Below, one piece after another: positions 20,679-33,473 of a stretch of DNA of 64,000 bases. Source of the stretch: Rhizophagus clarus. Its lineage: Eukaryota > Glomeromycota > Glomeromycetes > Glomerales > Glomeraceae. The notes under the pieces were generated by a model. That model was not told where the DNA came from. It saw only the letters and a list, made by a program, of their open reading frames with translations, and searched no databases. The stretch covers positions 536,501 through 600,500 of the forward strand of contig BLAL01000040.1 of assembly GCA_015698045.1 (NCBI GenBank), given 5' to 3'. The translations under genes were made by a program, and so were the position numbers. The first letter of the stretch is position 1, and the number at the start of each line of letters is the position of its first letter.

Positions 20679-23600
20679 TTTTCTTTTTTTAATGAAAAAT
20701 TTTGAAAAATTTTGTTTTCGAACGGTAAAATGAAGGAAATATAATAACAATAATACAAATTTCCAATTTTAAACTTATTAACCTTAAAGGAAAGGGATTA
20801 CGGAGTTACGGAGTAAATTAATTCGATTAATTGGTAAAGAGATTGGTGCACTGTACTATGTCTGTGCTCACAAAAAATGTCATATGATATATTTTGTGAA
20901 TGAGAAAAAACTGGATACGTTTTTACACGTTTTTTATATAGGTTAACGTATTAAATATTTATAGCGTAATTAACAATTATTAAGGTATGTATAAAATGAG
21001 TAATAGCTAATTGAAATGCATTCAGAACACAATTTGCAAATAAGAATGAATTGAAAATTAGGTGACACAAGGTTAAAAAAAAAGGTATTCCCGACCAAAA
21101 ATTTTAAAGACATCCGATCAGTTTTATGCTGTGTATTTATTAGTATTTTATTGACACTAATATTATCACCATCAGTTCTGTCGAACATTTATATTTACTG
21201 TATGTAAGAATAATTCTGAAATCGTTGCACATTATTAAGTACATTATTATGATCACAAATGGGAATTTGAAAGAGTTCCTTTATCCTCATTCATGATGGT
21301 ATGAATGGCAGCATGAAAAATTGCCATGATAAAATATTTCTCTAAACTGTCTAGTTGTACTTCTTGGGTGCTTGTAATAACTTATAAGGATAGGAAAAAG
21401 AAGCAATGATTTGTATTTAAGCTATTACTGTTGAATCTTGATGCAACTGCAGCTGCAAAACCACACTTAACTATACCATTAGCCGTCGGAAAACCTGTGT
21501 GTCATTACACAAGACAGAAACTCCTGAGAAGGCTGGAGGCTTGAGACTGACGCTAACGATACTACGGATGCCCATTATGCTCTGGTTCTCCCGGGCAGAG
21601 CGCGCGCACAGGTGTAAGGCCACCTTGTTACACAATTCCCACCTTATGATAATGAACTTGATACGGTTGTAATATTATCGACTTCATTCATGCTTGGAGC
21701 CGATTATCCTGATCTTTAAAAAGTGAAAATCGTGATTAGAAATAAATTATTTAACTAATTTTCTTTAATGATTATATCATTCAATAAGAGTAGGAATAAA
21801 GTGCCCGAGAAATATATAATGTTAGCGATAGCGATGGTTTTACGAGTTTTTCTAATAAAAAAAATTTATGGAATCTAGATCATGTTTAGAACAAATTTTT
21901 TTTTTCAACAATGGGCAATAAAAAATAGAATAAAAACATTTTATAAGAAAAAATAAACTTATTTAAGGCCATTATTACAATATGACAGTGCTGAATTTGA
22001 GTTTTTCTTTTTGATTTTAACTCCCCTGGGAATATACGGTATATTGTATATATTGGAAGTAAAATTTTATCGAGTTTTTAAATATGCATTCAGTATATGA
22101 GTATATCGAGGTCTGACTGTACGACCAACTTTAAAGTTACAAATCTTATTATAACCATCAAAAAGAAGTACATTAGTATTTTAAAGAAAAAAGAACAATT
22201 ATATTCTTATTATTTGATACTTAGAGCGTCTTGTAAGTTGCAGGGAAAGATCAGACAGGAATCAAATACAGATTTTACAGTTAACCGTACAACTGAAAAA
22301 TTTCACGTGGTAAATTCGTCAAATTAAAAAATTATTCCATCTAATCGTAATGAAAAATTTAATACTTTTTTAAATAAAAAAAAAAATGAAGATAAGCGAT
22401 TATAATAGGATAAAAGTTTCAAAATAATGGGCTTTGCAGGATTTGTTTCATATAAATACACCAGTTATTTTTAATGTTTTAAAGATAAGCCGCGTAAAGG
22501 AAAATGATGATATTAAATCATTAATATGTACTACATTATGTACTTACTAATGTTCGTATAACTTCGTATTCAGATATATGGAAATAATAATTATCATAAA
22601 CAATTACACTGACCTAAATAAAACATGTTAAGGTAAAAAATCTATTAAAGTGCATATATTCGCATATGATCGTGTTACTGTCCGCTGACATTTTTTGGTT
22701 CGCTGACCGATTACAGTAGAAAACCCGATTAATGCATACCTCATTAAGATTCTCACAAGTAACAATTTAACAGAATCCTCGGAAAAAGTTATCTCTTATG
22801 AAAAATAATAAGGGGCTATGACAGCAGCTTGTAACATGCATTTCTTTTTTTAAAAGAAATTTTATTTTGATTTGATAATATCCTTTATACTATTAATACA
22901 CGTATTCTAATAATCAAACTGCCCACACATTTGTTATATTTGTATCGGGTAAAAAGAAGAAAGGAACATTTTACTTCATATAATGCCATAATAGGGATTT
23001 GTATGGTCCTGACAATAAGCGGCTTTCAATTGCAGCTATTTCATTTATTCATTATCTACTATTAGCCTTCTTTTATGTATTAACATTCTGGATTTATTGA
23101 TATCACATGAATACTAATAACTTATATACGCCTGATAATGTCAATTAGTGCTGCAGGACTGCTGCAGGTTAATTTGGTTAGTTATAAATTTAAATCACTC
23201 TTGATCTGACCAGGATTTCCAGAACGTTTTTCGAAAAATGAATTTCGTTTTATTTGTATATTAAATATTAAACAAACAAAACATACATTCATTTAATTAC
23301 TTTTTTTGTATTATCAATCTAATCTGATCTAATCTGAGAACTGTCCCCAAAAATTGACAATATTAAACTTATTTTACCACCAAAATAGTAGTGTCACACT
23401 GTATGTTTGTGCATTTTCTTTTTTATTTCATTTTTGGCAAAATTTGAAAGTTATCCAAAATAAAATCTAACTGTAAACTCCGAGAATACGCAGTAGAGTT
23501 TAAAGCTAGACTTAAATTGGTAATCTTACAGCACGCTAGATTTTACTGCGCTTTTAAATTTATTAACATCATTGCATTGTTCGAAAAAAGAACTTATTCA

Positions 23601-23871
23601 AATTACTAAAACATACATCTTCTTTCATTAAATGCTAAATTGACGTTTATTCCTTTATTAAAATCATTAGAATCACCCAAAATCTTTCAAAATCTTTCTA
23701 TACTTCTATATTTTTTTTTTTTTTCTTTTTTTTTACGAGCAAAATAAATATAAATTCAGGATGGTTTCTTTCTCAGAAAATTACCTTTTTTTCAGTTTTT
23801 GTTTTTCAATTATTCATGATATAGTGTAAATTGTAAATTTTTTTATAAAAAAAAAACATTCCTAAATTATT
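20679..23871. other. Intergenic with a GC-rich island
   Basis: About 3.2 kb with no convincing gene. At 21480-21645 there is an island of clearly higher GC (includes CTCCCGGGCAGAGCGCGCG) in otherwise AT-rich DNA. At about 22085-22122 the sequence TATCGAGGTCTGACTGTA resembles one end of a Tigger/pogo element, but no partner end was found. Confidence 0.4.
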
Positions 23872-26800
23872 ATGGACTATATAGCGATAAGCCCATCTGG
23901 TAAAGAGATTGCAACACTCAATTGCAATACACACGAATTAAAAGTTTGGCATGTTACTGAAGAAAATGCAATAGAATGTAACTTTACATTTCCGTTACAA
24001 GATGATATTGGAATTAAAACGGAAAATAAAAATTGGTCTTTAGCTATTTCGGATAACGTCGGGGACATCTATATTGCACTTTCATGTTTTAATTTCAAAG
24101 AAATGAGTAGTTTCGAAGTGATCATAGATACGCAAGAGACTACCAGCACTTCTAATTCGCTAATGAACACGCCTCGTTCTAATTCGATTGAACTTTTAAG
24201 AGGTGGAGCCTCGATTAGCGAACACTCGAGTCATAATAGTATTATAAATAGTTTGAATTCCATTAAATTATTTTCTACTCGAGTAATATCAACTTCAACA
24301 GGATTAGATAAATGGCCTTGCATCAAAAATTTTTATGGATTTTTACAATTCTTTAAAAAAGACTCGTCAATTATTATATCGAATAATTTTGGAATTATAA
24401 GAGTATGCGATGATGATTTAAAAGATTTATCACGTGGATCTAAATACATTCATAAACTTTTGACTAGACAAGTTAGATCAAGAACTATTAATTATCACAA
24501 TCGGTCAGATGTTTGCGAAAAGAAAAATTATGAAATAATTGGATTTCCTAATAATATTGTTGAAAATCTTGAAATTATGAATGAAGAGAAACAAATGAAT
24601 TTTATTAAAAATTGTATTCTATGTGGAAAATTAATCATTCAAAATGAAGAAAATAATTTGGAAATGTATAATTTGTTAAGCAAAAATATGGAAATGTTAT
24701 ATCATCATTCTGAATTTCAAAAAGAATTAACAAATAATATTTTAGCTATTTCAAAGAATGCAAAATTATTAGCGGTTACGATTAATAACAATTCGGTGGT
24801 TTTGTATTTAAATGAAAATAGTTTAAATATCGCACGCAAGGAATTTTTAATGATTAATGGGAAAATAATTTATATGGCATTCTTTAATAATGATGAGAAA
24901 TTACTATTATTAGAGTTAACAGAGAAAGATGAAGACAAAAATAATTTAATCATTTGGAACATTTATGAAGATTCTGAGAAAATATATTCATTTGATAAAA
25001 AAATTCAGATCTTAGATTTATTTGGTACTATAGCATATAAAAATGATTCTGGTAAAGATTTTCAATTATTTGATGAAAGAAATCCCGGAGAATTTGAATT
25101 AAAAGAGGATAACAAAAACATATTAACGACTAATTCATTAGAAACACTTGAAAGAATAATAGACAATACATTTAATACTGAACCATGGTTTAATATAAAT
25201 CATTTTCAAATATCTTCTTATTGGTTAGATAAGGATGAAAAAACCACAAGAATTTCATATGGGTCTCATACAATTCAAGTTTTGAAAAATGATGATTTAA
25301 TTTATATTTGGTCTAATAAATATAATTTATCTAATGAAATAAATATATCACAAGATGATAATGGGAATATTATTTCTAAAGTTAAATGTGGTGATGGTAG
25401 GGAACATGAATTTCAAATCAGTAAAATTGTTAATGAATGTTTTACAAAAGATCACGCAATGGGTGCCTATTATAGTTTGATCTTTTTTTACAATTTGAGG
25501 TCAGAAAGAATGATATATAAAAAACTCAAAATCGATGAATATATTGAAAAAACAAAAAAAATTATTCATAATGTTATTATTAATAAGCCAAATCTTTGGA
25601 GATTATTGGATGTTAGATATAGCTTAATGGAAAACCTTATTTATAGCCAATCAAATGATATTATTAAACTAATTCTTGATTCAACTACTGGAGAGAATAC
25701 TAATTGTAATCAAAAATTACATATTCCTCAACTTTATGATTGGGAAAATGGACGTAAAAAATCAAGACACGAATTAATAATTGCTTTAGAAAATAATAAT
25801 ATTAAAATTATTCAACGATTATTTGATTATTATTCTAAAAATGCGATAGAGAATGCAGGTTGGATGGTTACTTTAACTCAAGCATTACCCAAAATAAGCG
25901 AAAAATTTCCAGAACTTATGAAAGAATTGTTTAATCATTCGGTATTTTATGAGAAGAAAATGCATTTAGCAAAATCTAGGATTAAATCAATCCTGACATC
26001 AAATCCTTATCCTACATTTATCGTAGATACAAGATTACCTACGAAAGATTGGCTTTATGATAAAATCCCGATTGATTTAAATGACAATTTAAATGATAGG
26101 ATTGAAATATATATGACACCTTTACCAGATTTTAATGAATTCCTAAAAGGTCGTAAACGGACTATTCAATGTCCTTTTTTCAAATTGGTGTCACAAAAAA
26201 ATTTGGATCTATTTTATAAGCAAAATCCTATCCTTGAAGCAACTGTAAGGTTTAATTGGAAAGTTCATGTTTTCCAATTTATGATAAGATTATCATTTTA
26301 TATTGTTGATTTTATTATTTTTAATGCTCGTTTATTTTTTATTTCTTATTTTATTAATAAGAGATGCGAATTAAAAGTATTTTTATTAAATATATTTCAT
26401 CTTTTATTTCATTGTATTAAATTATATTTCAAGATTGTTGATATATATACTTTAAAAGAAGTCAAACCAACTAGATATCAATTCTTTTATGGACTTTCTA
26501 GTATTTTACAATTGTTAACATTATTTCTATTCGTTTTTACCCGTTTTTATGATCTAAATAATTCAAATATACTCTTGAGTATATCCTTAAATTTTATTTC
26601 ATTTACGATATTAATTGTATGGATAGAATTGGTAAGAAATTTAAAAATTTTTCAATAATTTTATTATTATCATTTATTACCAGTATTAATTTATTATTTC
26701 ATAGTTTTTATTTTTTAGATTTAACTCAGGCAAGTATTAATTTTATTATATACGTATTTTATTTTATGAATCTTTTTAATAGAAACTTTATTAATATTAT

Positions 26801-27693
26801 TATTATTCATTTTAGTTGTTGGAAAATATATTATAATTATTGCTTATCTAGTATCAACTATTATTCCTTATTTTCTTGCGTTGATGATAATGATTGTTGG
26901 GTTTAGTTTTTCCTTGTAAGCTTTATATTTACAATTCGTCTTATTAATTATTAATATATATATATTAATAACTAGGAGCTTTATAATTTTTTTTAGTTTT
27001 GTTATTTTTACTAGTGCGGAAGAATTAGGAATTAAACCTGAAGGAGTAAAATATAATTTTATTGAAACTGGTAAAGGTGAAAAAAATTATTCGTACGTAT
27101 ACATGGAAAAAGAGACAAATGCACCTAACTTTTTTAAAACATTGGAAATGGTTTATCTTTGGTTATTTGGAAGCTGGAATAATGTACAAGATTGGAATTA
27201 TTTTACTGTGAAAATATTGGCTATAGTTGCAAGTTTCTTTTTAATATTGATTATGTCAAATATTTTTGTGGCATTAATGACGTGAGTAATTAGTTTTATA
27301 TCAGACATGTATGATTTATATTTTAAATTTTTAACACGTTTTTTTTTTTTTTTTTTAAAAAAAAAAAATAGGGATGATATTAATAGAGCAATAAGATATA
27401 GTGAAATTGCTTCCTTTAAATATAAAGCTGATTTTATTTTAGAATCTTACCTTTACCCTTTATTTGTGATAGTTGAAAAATTTTATTCTAAAAGGAAAAA
27501 AGAATTTACTTTTGATCAAATTTTTTATCGTCAACCAACTTTTCATTTATTACTTGATAGGTACATTTTTTATATTAAAATTGATAAAAAAAGTTGGAAA
27601 AAGGAAATTTCTAATGGTACGGATGAATTAATAGAAAATTTAAATGAAAAAGTTAGAAAATTAAATGAAAAACTTGATAGATATATTACATAA
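23872..27693 (+). CDS. TRP-like ion channel protein with WD40-like N-terminus (copy A)
   Basis: Five exons: 23872-26631, 26705-26729, 26816-26915, 26997-27281, 27372-27693, giving 1163 residues. All phases agree and match paralogue B at 36777. The second exon is a 25-nt microexon, and the intron after it uses a GC donor (GCAAGT). The N-terminal ~700 residues show propeller-like blades (AISPSGKEIATLNCNTHELK, then ...KVWHV, and repeats near IIWNIYED). Next comes a helical segment (IPQLYDW onward), then several membrane helices from about residue 800. The last part holds a pore region (FFKTLEMVYLWLFGSWNNVQ) and a final helix (ILAIVASFFLILIMSNIFVA), as in ion-transport/TRP-type channels. A coiled-coil-like tail (ENLNEKVRKLNEKLDRY) ends it. 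A cation-channel role in a membrane is inferred; the ion and gating signal are unknown. Confidence 0.78.
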
Positions 27694-30600
27694 TTCATAA
27701 ATCTCTTTTGATTCTCTCTCCTTGTAATGTATGAAGTATGAACATACTTTGACATTTTATTTTAAACACAATAAATCTTTATTTTATTTACAATCTCAAG
27801 TTTTTACTGTACTTTTGTTTTAATTTTCATACATGAGAATTTTAATTTGATTGAACGTGCGATGTCTGTAAGTGTGATCTGTTTTTCATATAAAGAAACG
27901 ATAAAATCCGGCGGATAGTTAATGTCCAACGAATGAGATGTACCTACTTGGTCACGTGATAGCAGTCTCAGAGATTGTAAAAACGTAACGCTTATATTAT
28001 TTAATAAAGTTTTTGGAAGTTTGCTTACCGAACCTCCATATCGAACTTGCTACATGTGGTGTACACGTTAATTGATTGATACAATCAAAATATTTTTCTA
28101 CTTTATTAAGATGCATTAAACCGTTAATTTAAATAATCGTAAAGATAAAAAACTTACAATCAAACAAACCTAATTCAATAATTACTGAACTTAATTGATG
28201 AAGAAGCAATTAAGACTGGATAGATCATTTTGTTAATTTGCTTTTCTTGAACCAACTTCTTAAGTAACATTGAATGATTATTGAATCATTTCCTTTATCC
28301 TCAGTGCGGTTCATATTTTATTCTTTTGTGAAATTAATTTTTGGTACTCTGGATTTCTCTTCTTCCGATGGAAGTCTTGAAAATTCACAATAAAATACTT
28401 TCCGGAAGTCCTTCTACCAAGAAGAATTCTTAAATACAGGCCATTCTTACAAACAACCAACAACTTGTCGCAGATAAACAATTAAATTTAATACATTTTC
28501 AATATTAGTTCCAATGCAACCTAAGCACTTGATATCTTAATCATAAGTATATGAACATTCTTGGTTGTAGAAGTCTTAATATACCAAGACGTATATGAGA
28601 ATTATTGAACTAAGCAATTTGCACTTGGATCAAAGAAGATATTTCCGATTCTGAAAAAGTACATGTTGAAGGTATACGGCTTAGAGCATGAGCTGCTTCA
28701 GCAACGACTGCAAATCTTTATGGACTTGTAAGCAAAACTCCAAAGACAAAAAAAAAGAGTACTTGTCCTTTGTGATAAGGAAAATAGCAACATATGTAGA
28801 ATTTGACCTGGCTGAACCATCTTTCCACTATCACCGTATTTGACAGCTCCCATATAGATTCAAAAGGACCAACATTAATAGAAACAATATTTTTGTCCAT
28901 AGCTGAGATCAAAATGATTTCAGAGACGATCAGTAGGACTGATGTCAACGAAGACAAAGCTGTTGATGCAATAATGAAACCAGCAGGTTCTAAGCCCAAC
29001 AAACGGTGTATTGTACCCGGGACACCTGACTGTACTATTCCTATTTTTACCTTCTTTTATGATTCTATTTAATACTGGGATAACATTGTGTGGTTTTTGA
29101 TGTCAAGTATCTTTCAAAGCTGCAATTATAATACCAAAAATTTAATAGGTCTAAATAGCATATAAGATCCTGTTTACTGTCCACAACTGACCAAGTAAGT
29201 AATTTGAAGAGTCTCCCGCGTTGATCCTCTTCTTCAATATAATTATTCTACATTCTTTAAGGGCGAAAAACTATTGTATTTAAGCAAAGGAAATATCAAA
29301 TGCTTCGTATCAAAATTTGTCTATCATTCTTTGCACTCGCTTCCTTCGAAAAGGGTATTTGGCAATACTCTTTAGGCAACTCGGAGGTACGTTGGTTCCC
29401 AGGACAAAAACATGTCGGATACTATAATTGTTAGCTTTTCACTCATGGATCTTTGGGTAGAATGGCTGTGCCTGTATCTCCTAAGAAATAATTGAAAAAA
29501 GATTATTATATGTCTAAATCATGCAGCATAAATACTATCTCTGGAGATAGATGAAAAACGTTATCGTCATCTACATTATCTCATACAGATTCATCTTCAT
29601 CATAAGATTTGTCCTCATGTTCATCTGCACAAGCATTAGAGGAATTAATGATGAATTTTGATATAAGAAATTTTTACTATTAAGATCGTTATCTAACTGA
29701 TATTTTTCTCTATTAATATTTCAATTTCCGTTAGTATAGTCAGAGTTGAAAAGATCAATCGAATTCAAGATAAACTTGTACGAGATGAAAATCTTCCCCT
29801 TTTATAAAAAACACAAATTTGTTTTTCTATTTTCTCTTCGATCTTTATAACGTGTCCAGTCAATTTTATAGCAGCCCAAATCCAAAATTTTTCCAAAGCT
29901 AGTAATTTCTTCGAATTAAGAACACAATCATTCGCTTGCTTCAGTCATGATTTATAATCTTGGCTGACGACTTGCTTGCTGCGTAATCCCAACCTTATAC
30001 AAAAGTTTAATGGAGTAGGATCTGGGTAATTAGATAGGGAATCGATTTCTAATCTCGCTTATTACTCATTTTAATAGCGGAGTAATATAATTTACTGCGA
30101 GAGTTTTTGATAATCGCGTACATCCAATAAAATTTGAAATTGCGTTACTTTTTACGACATACTCAAGAACACGTAACATTTCAAGAAACAACTTTCCGTT
30201 TCAAAGCACAGGAGTGGAAAAAACTCAGTGTTATTCGGTCAAGTTCGATACTTTTGCCTCGTTTGTATTCTATGGACGTTTTTAAAACACAATCCCTGTG
30301 TAAGCGTCTGCTAGGTATTAAGTTGAAGTTTGGGAAAAACTCGGCGTATCCATCATGGATAGGCAGAGACGTTATTACCATTCATTTGGGAGTCTGTCTG
30401 CTAATTGCTCATCTTCGACCAAGATGGTACGCTCAACGCCAGCTGCGCTTCTTTCCATACTTTTTATTTGCAATGATTTGTGATAATGAGATTAATTTTT
30501 TTTATCTGCATCGCGTAGCATTTGGAGCTTCTACATCAGATGAAAGAAATAATCTTATGTATCCGGGCTTGAGTAACAATGTGCTAGTATGGATAGTTTA

Positions 30601-30884
30601 GACGAACAAAACTAGAGGCACTAGTAACTATTTCACTATGTAAAGCAAATCTATGTATATAGATATAATTCATGACCTAAATATGCAAGATTTTGAATTG
30701 TAACAAACGTTTTATTACATAGATATTTTTGGTGGCTAATTATACAAAAATTCATTATTTAAAATTGAATGGCTATAAATTAAACTAATTAAATCAAATA
30801 AACTTAATACTACTATACATCATAATTATACTAAGGAGTAATAAGTAAAAAAATAATACACTTTACCTTTGATCAACAAATGTT
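27694..30884. other. Intergenic with unassigned open frames
   Basis: Between 28280 and 29460 the base composition is more even and a minus-strand frame at 28718-29002 is open (GLEPAGFIIASTALSSLTSV), overlapped by a plus-strand one. A plus-strand frame at 30134-30601 (155 codons) is rich in aromatic and basic residues. None shows a domain I recognise or a supported splice structure. They may be relics of decayed genes or chance open frames. Confidence 0.35.
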
Positions 30885-33473
30885 TTAATAGAATAACCCT
30901 TTAATTTCTTCAAGAGATATCCCAGAAGTCTCAGGTACCATAAAATAAATGAAAACCCAACTAAAAATCATAAATATAGCGTATAACCAAAATGTTCCAG
31001 TTGTAGTTATTAATTCAGTTAATGGAAGGAAAGATACTGAAATTACTAAATTAAACAACCAGTTCGTTGCTACAGGAATTTTAAATAATTTATTTTTAAT
31101 AGATATTAAACCGGAGTAGGAAGAAAATATATATTAGGATAAACATACCTGTTCCTATTCCTGTTGCTCTACCACGTACATTTAATGGAAATATTTCACT
31201 TTGTATTAACCAAGGCGCATGTCCTAATCCCAAAGCATAAGCTAAATTCAAAACGGAATGGTTTAGCTTCGCTCAAACGTTTACAATCAACCACTTAAAT
31301 CACGAACTTTGCACTCACCCATAACGTAAATGACCAGAGAAACTAAAGTAAACCAAGTATAAATTGGTTTCAAAGATGGACAATTCTTATAAAATCCATC
31401 ATCATCATTCTCTTGTTTATTTTCATTTATCGGTGAAAAGAAATTAACTTTGCCAATACTAGCTGCTGTACTTTTAGTGTTTCTAGGCAAACAAGTCCCA
31501 CCATCACGTTTAGAAAATCCACATCTATCATCTAATAAGCATGCACCACATTTATTTCCATAATCTATACAATTCAGTTGTTTAGGTGTAAAACCTGTTG
31601 TGAAATAAAATCCTAAACCTAATAAAAATAATCCTAATATTGTAGCAAATACTGTATATATAAGTATTTTACGTCGACCTACTCCATCAATTATATATAA
31701 TGCAACTCCTAAAGTGTTAATGAAAAGATAGAAATCAGTGAGAAATTAATTTTATTAACAAAGAGATTACAGAGTAAAATATATATACATTACCTGTCAT
31801 AAGGAAATTAGTAAGAGAAACCACAAGTGAGAAGATAATAGCGTCCTTAATATTAACAAATCCAGCCATCTTCATTATGGTTCCCTAGATTATAAATCAG
31901 ATCAACATACCTCCCTCATAAAATAGTTAAACTTTATTTGAAGGATCCAAACTTACACCATAATACATTGCAGTATCAAATCCAGAAACTTGCTGAATAG
32001 CTTGTAATCCACATGCAATTATGAGTGGTCTTAAATTTGGATAATGAAATAATTGTTTATATGATCCTGTTTCATCTTCCGCTATTGACTCATGAATAAT
32101 ACCAATTTCTATGATATAACGAAGGGAATTAAGACTTATTTAGAAAAAAAAATGTTTCACGCTATTCCATTTCCTACCTAGTAACTAAAAATAGTCTCGT
32201 TTTATACGGGAATTACCTTTATCTATAAATCCTTGTGAAGATTCTGGATATATTTTTTTTAAAACAGATTTCGCTTCTTCATCTTTCCCTTTTTTAATAA
32301 GAAATCTTGGACTTTCCGGTATAATTGGCATAACTACGATGTGTAATACCGAATTTGGGAGAAGTTAGTATGTTTTAGATTCTTAAATCTAAAAGCAAAA
32401 TTTTTAAAATACTTACAGAATAATTGAATTAGAGGAGGAAGACCAGAGACACCAAACATCAATCTCCACCCTCCAAACTCTACAAATGCAATTCCTATGA
32501 GATAAGCGATAACTTGCCCACCAGTAATAAATAATACATTCAATGTTACCAATCTTCCCCTATATTCTCTTGGAGAAATTTCACTGATATAGATGGGAAC
32601 TACCATCGAAGCTAATCCCACTCCCACACCAATTATCAACCTTCCAACAACTAATAGTGAATACGTATATGCTACTGATAATACAATTGCTCCACCTAAA
32701 AATGTTAATGCTGCAAACATTGATGTTGCCCATCTTCCAACCAAGTCCGATAAATATCCTAGTAAATTGATAGGGTAAATTTGAAATTGATAATTGAAGT
32801 TCATTTAAAAACAATTAATAGTTAATTTACCAGCTACAGCTCCACCAAATACGGCACCTAACGTTACGGCTGTCAAATTTATTAAAAATTAATTTTAGAA
32901 TATTGCATTTATTGCTAAATTAAATATTCTCTGTTAATTAAAATACGCTACTTGCCACCAACTATTATTCCCTTTTGCAATGCAGTCATAGTAAATTCTT
33001 GTTCAAGCAATAACATAGCACTACTTATAACTCCGGTATCGTATCTAAAAAAAAAAAAATGGTAATTTAGTTATTAGTCATTAATATATCCACTTTAAAA
33101 GAAAGAAAAAATATTAGTTACCCAAATAAGAATCCACCTATAGCAACGACTATAGCAATGAAATAAACGTATAGAGTAACGCCCGCTGTATCTTTATCTT
33201 TTGATGTTTGATCGGACAGTTCAATATCTCGTGGTGAAGTTTGTTTTGGAGAAGAAGCATTGCTTGATTGCTCTGATTCTTCCTCTTCCACAAGCGGCTG
33301 ATAAGAAATATCCAACTAAAAAAAAAGACAAAATTCATTAATTACTAAAGTTACTGAACTTATCAAAATTAAAATTTACAAATAGGTTTGCGTTGAAGAA
33401 CTCGAAATTTGATAATTTTCTTTGAGATAAAAGAATGAATTTATATACATACGTTTAAATTCTGCTTACTCAT
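30885..33473 (-). CDS. Proton/myo-inositol-type sugar transporter (MFS)
   Basis: Eleven exons in gene order: 33473-33453, 33315-33122, 33044-32956, 32869-32831, 32758-32417, 32333-32217, 32108-31957, 31884-31794, 31708-31319, 31241-31149, 31069-30885. Together they give 570 residues with consistent phases. Sugar-porter signatures in order: GYLSDLVGRW (TM2-3 loop), VVGRLIIGVGVGLASMVVPI and SEISPREYRG (TM4-5), IPESPRFL, QAIQQVSGFDTAMYYG (TM7), IIDGVGRRK, and PETSG near the end. A long loop between TM9 and TM10 has clustered cysteines (CIDYGNKCGACLLDDRCGF), a PSI-like feature of the HMIT/plant-INT branch of myo-inositol/H+ symporters. This favours myo-inositol over hexose, but the substrate is inferred. 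The acidic N-terminus is cytosolic. The donor after the third exon appears to be GC (GCAAGT); a weak GT three bases earlier would remove one glycine. Confidence 0.85.

Noticed and set aside
19417-20733. Plus-strand open frames inside the Sel1 gene
   Set aside because: Shadows of the lysine/threonine/glutamate-rich minus-strand coding sequence.
22085-22122. TATCGAGGTCTGACTGTA as a pogo-type terminal repeat
   Set aside because: Only one end is visible.
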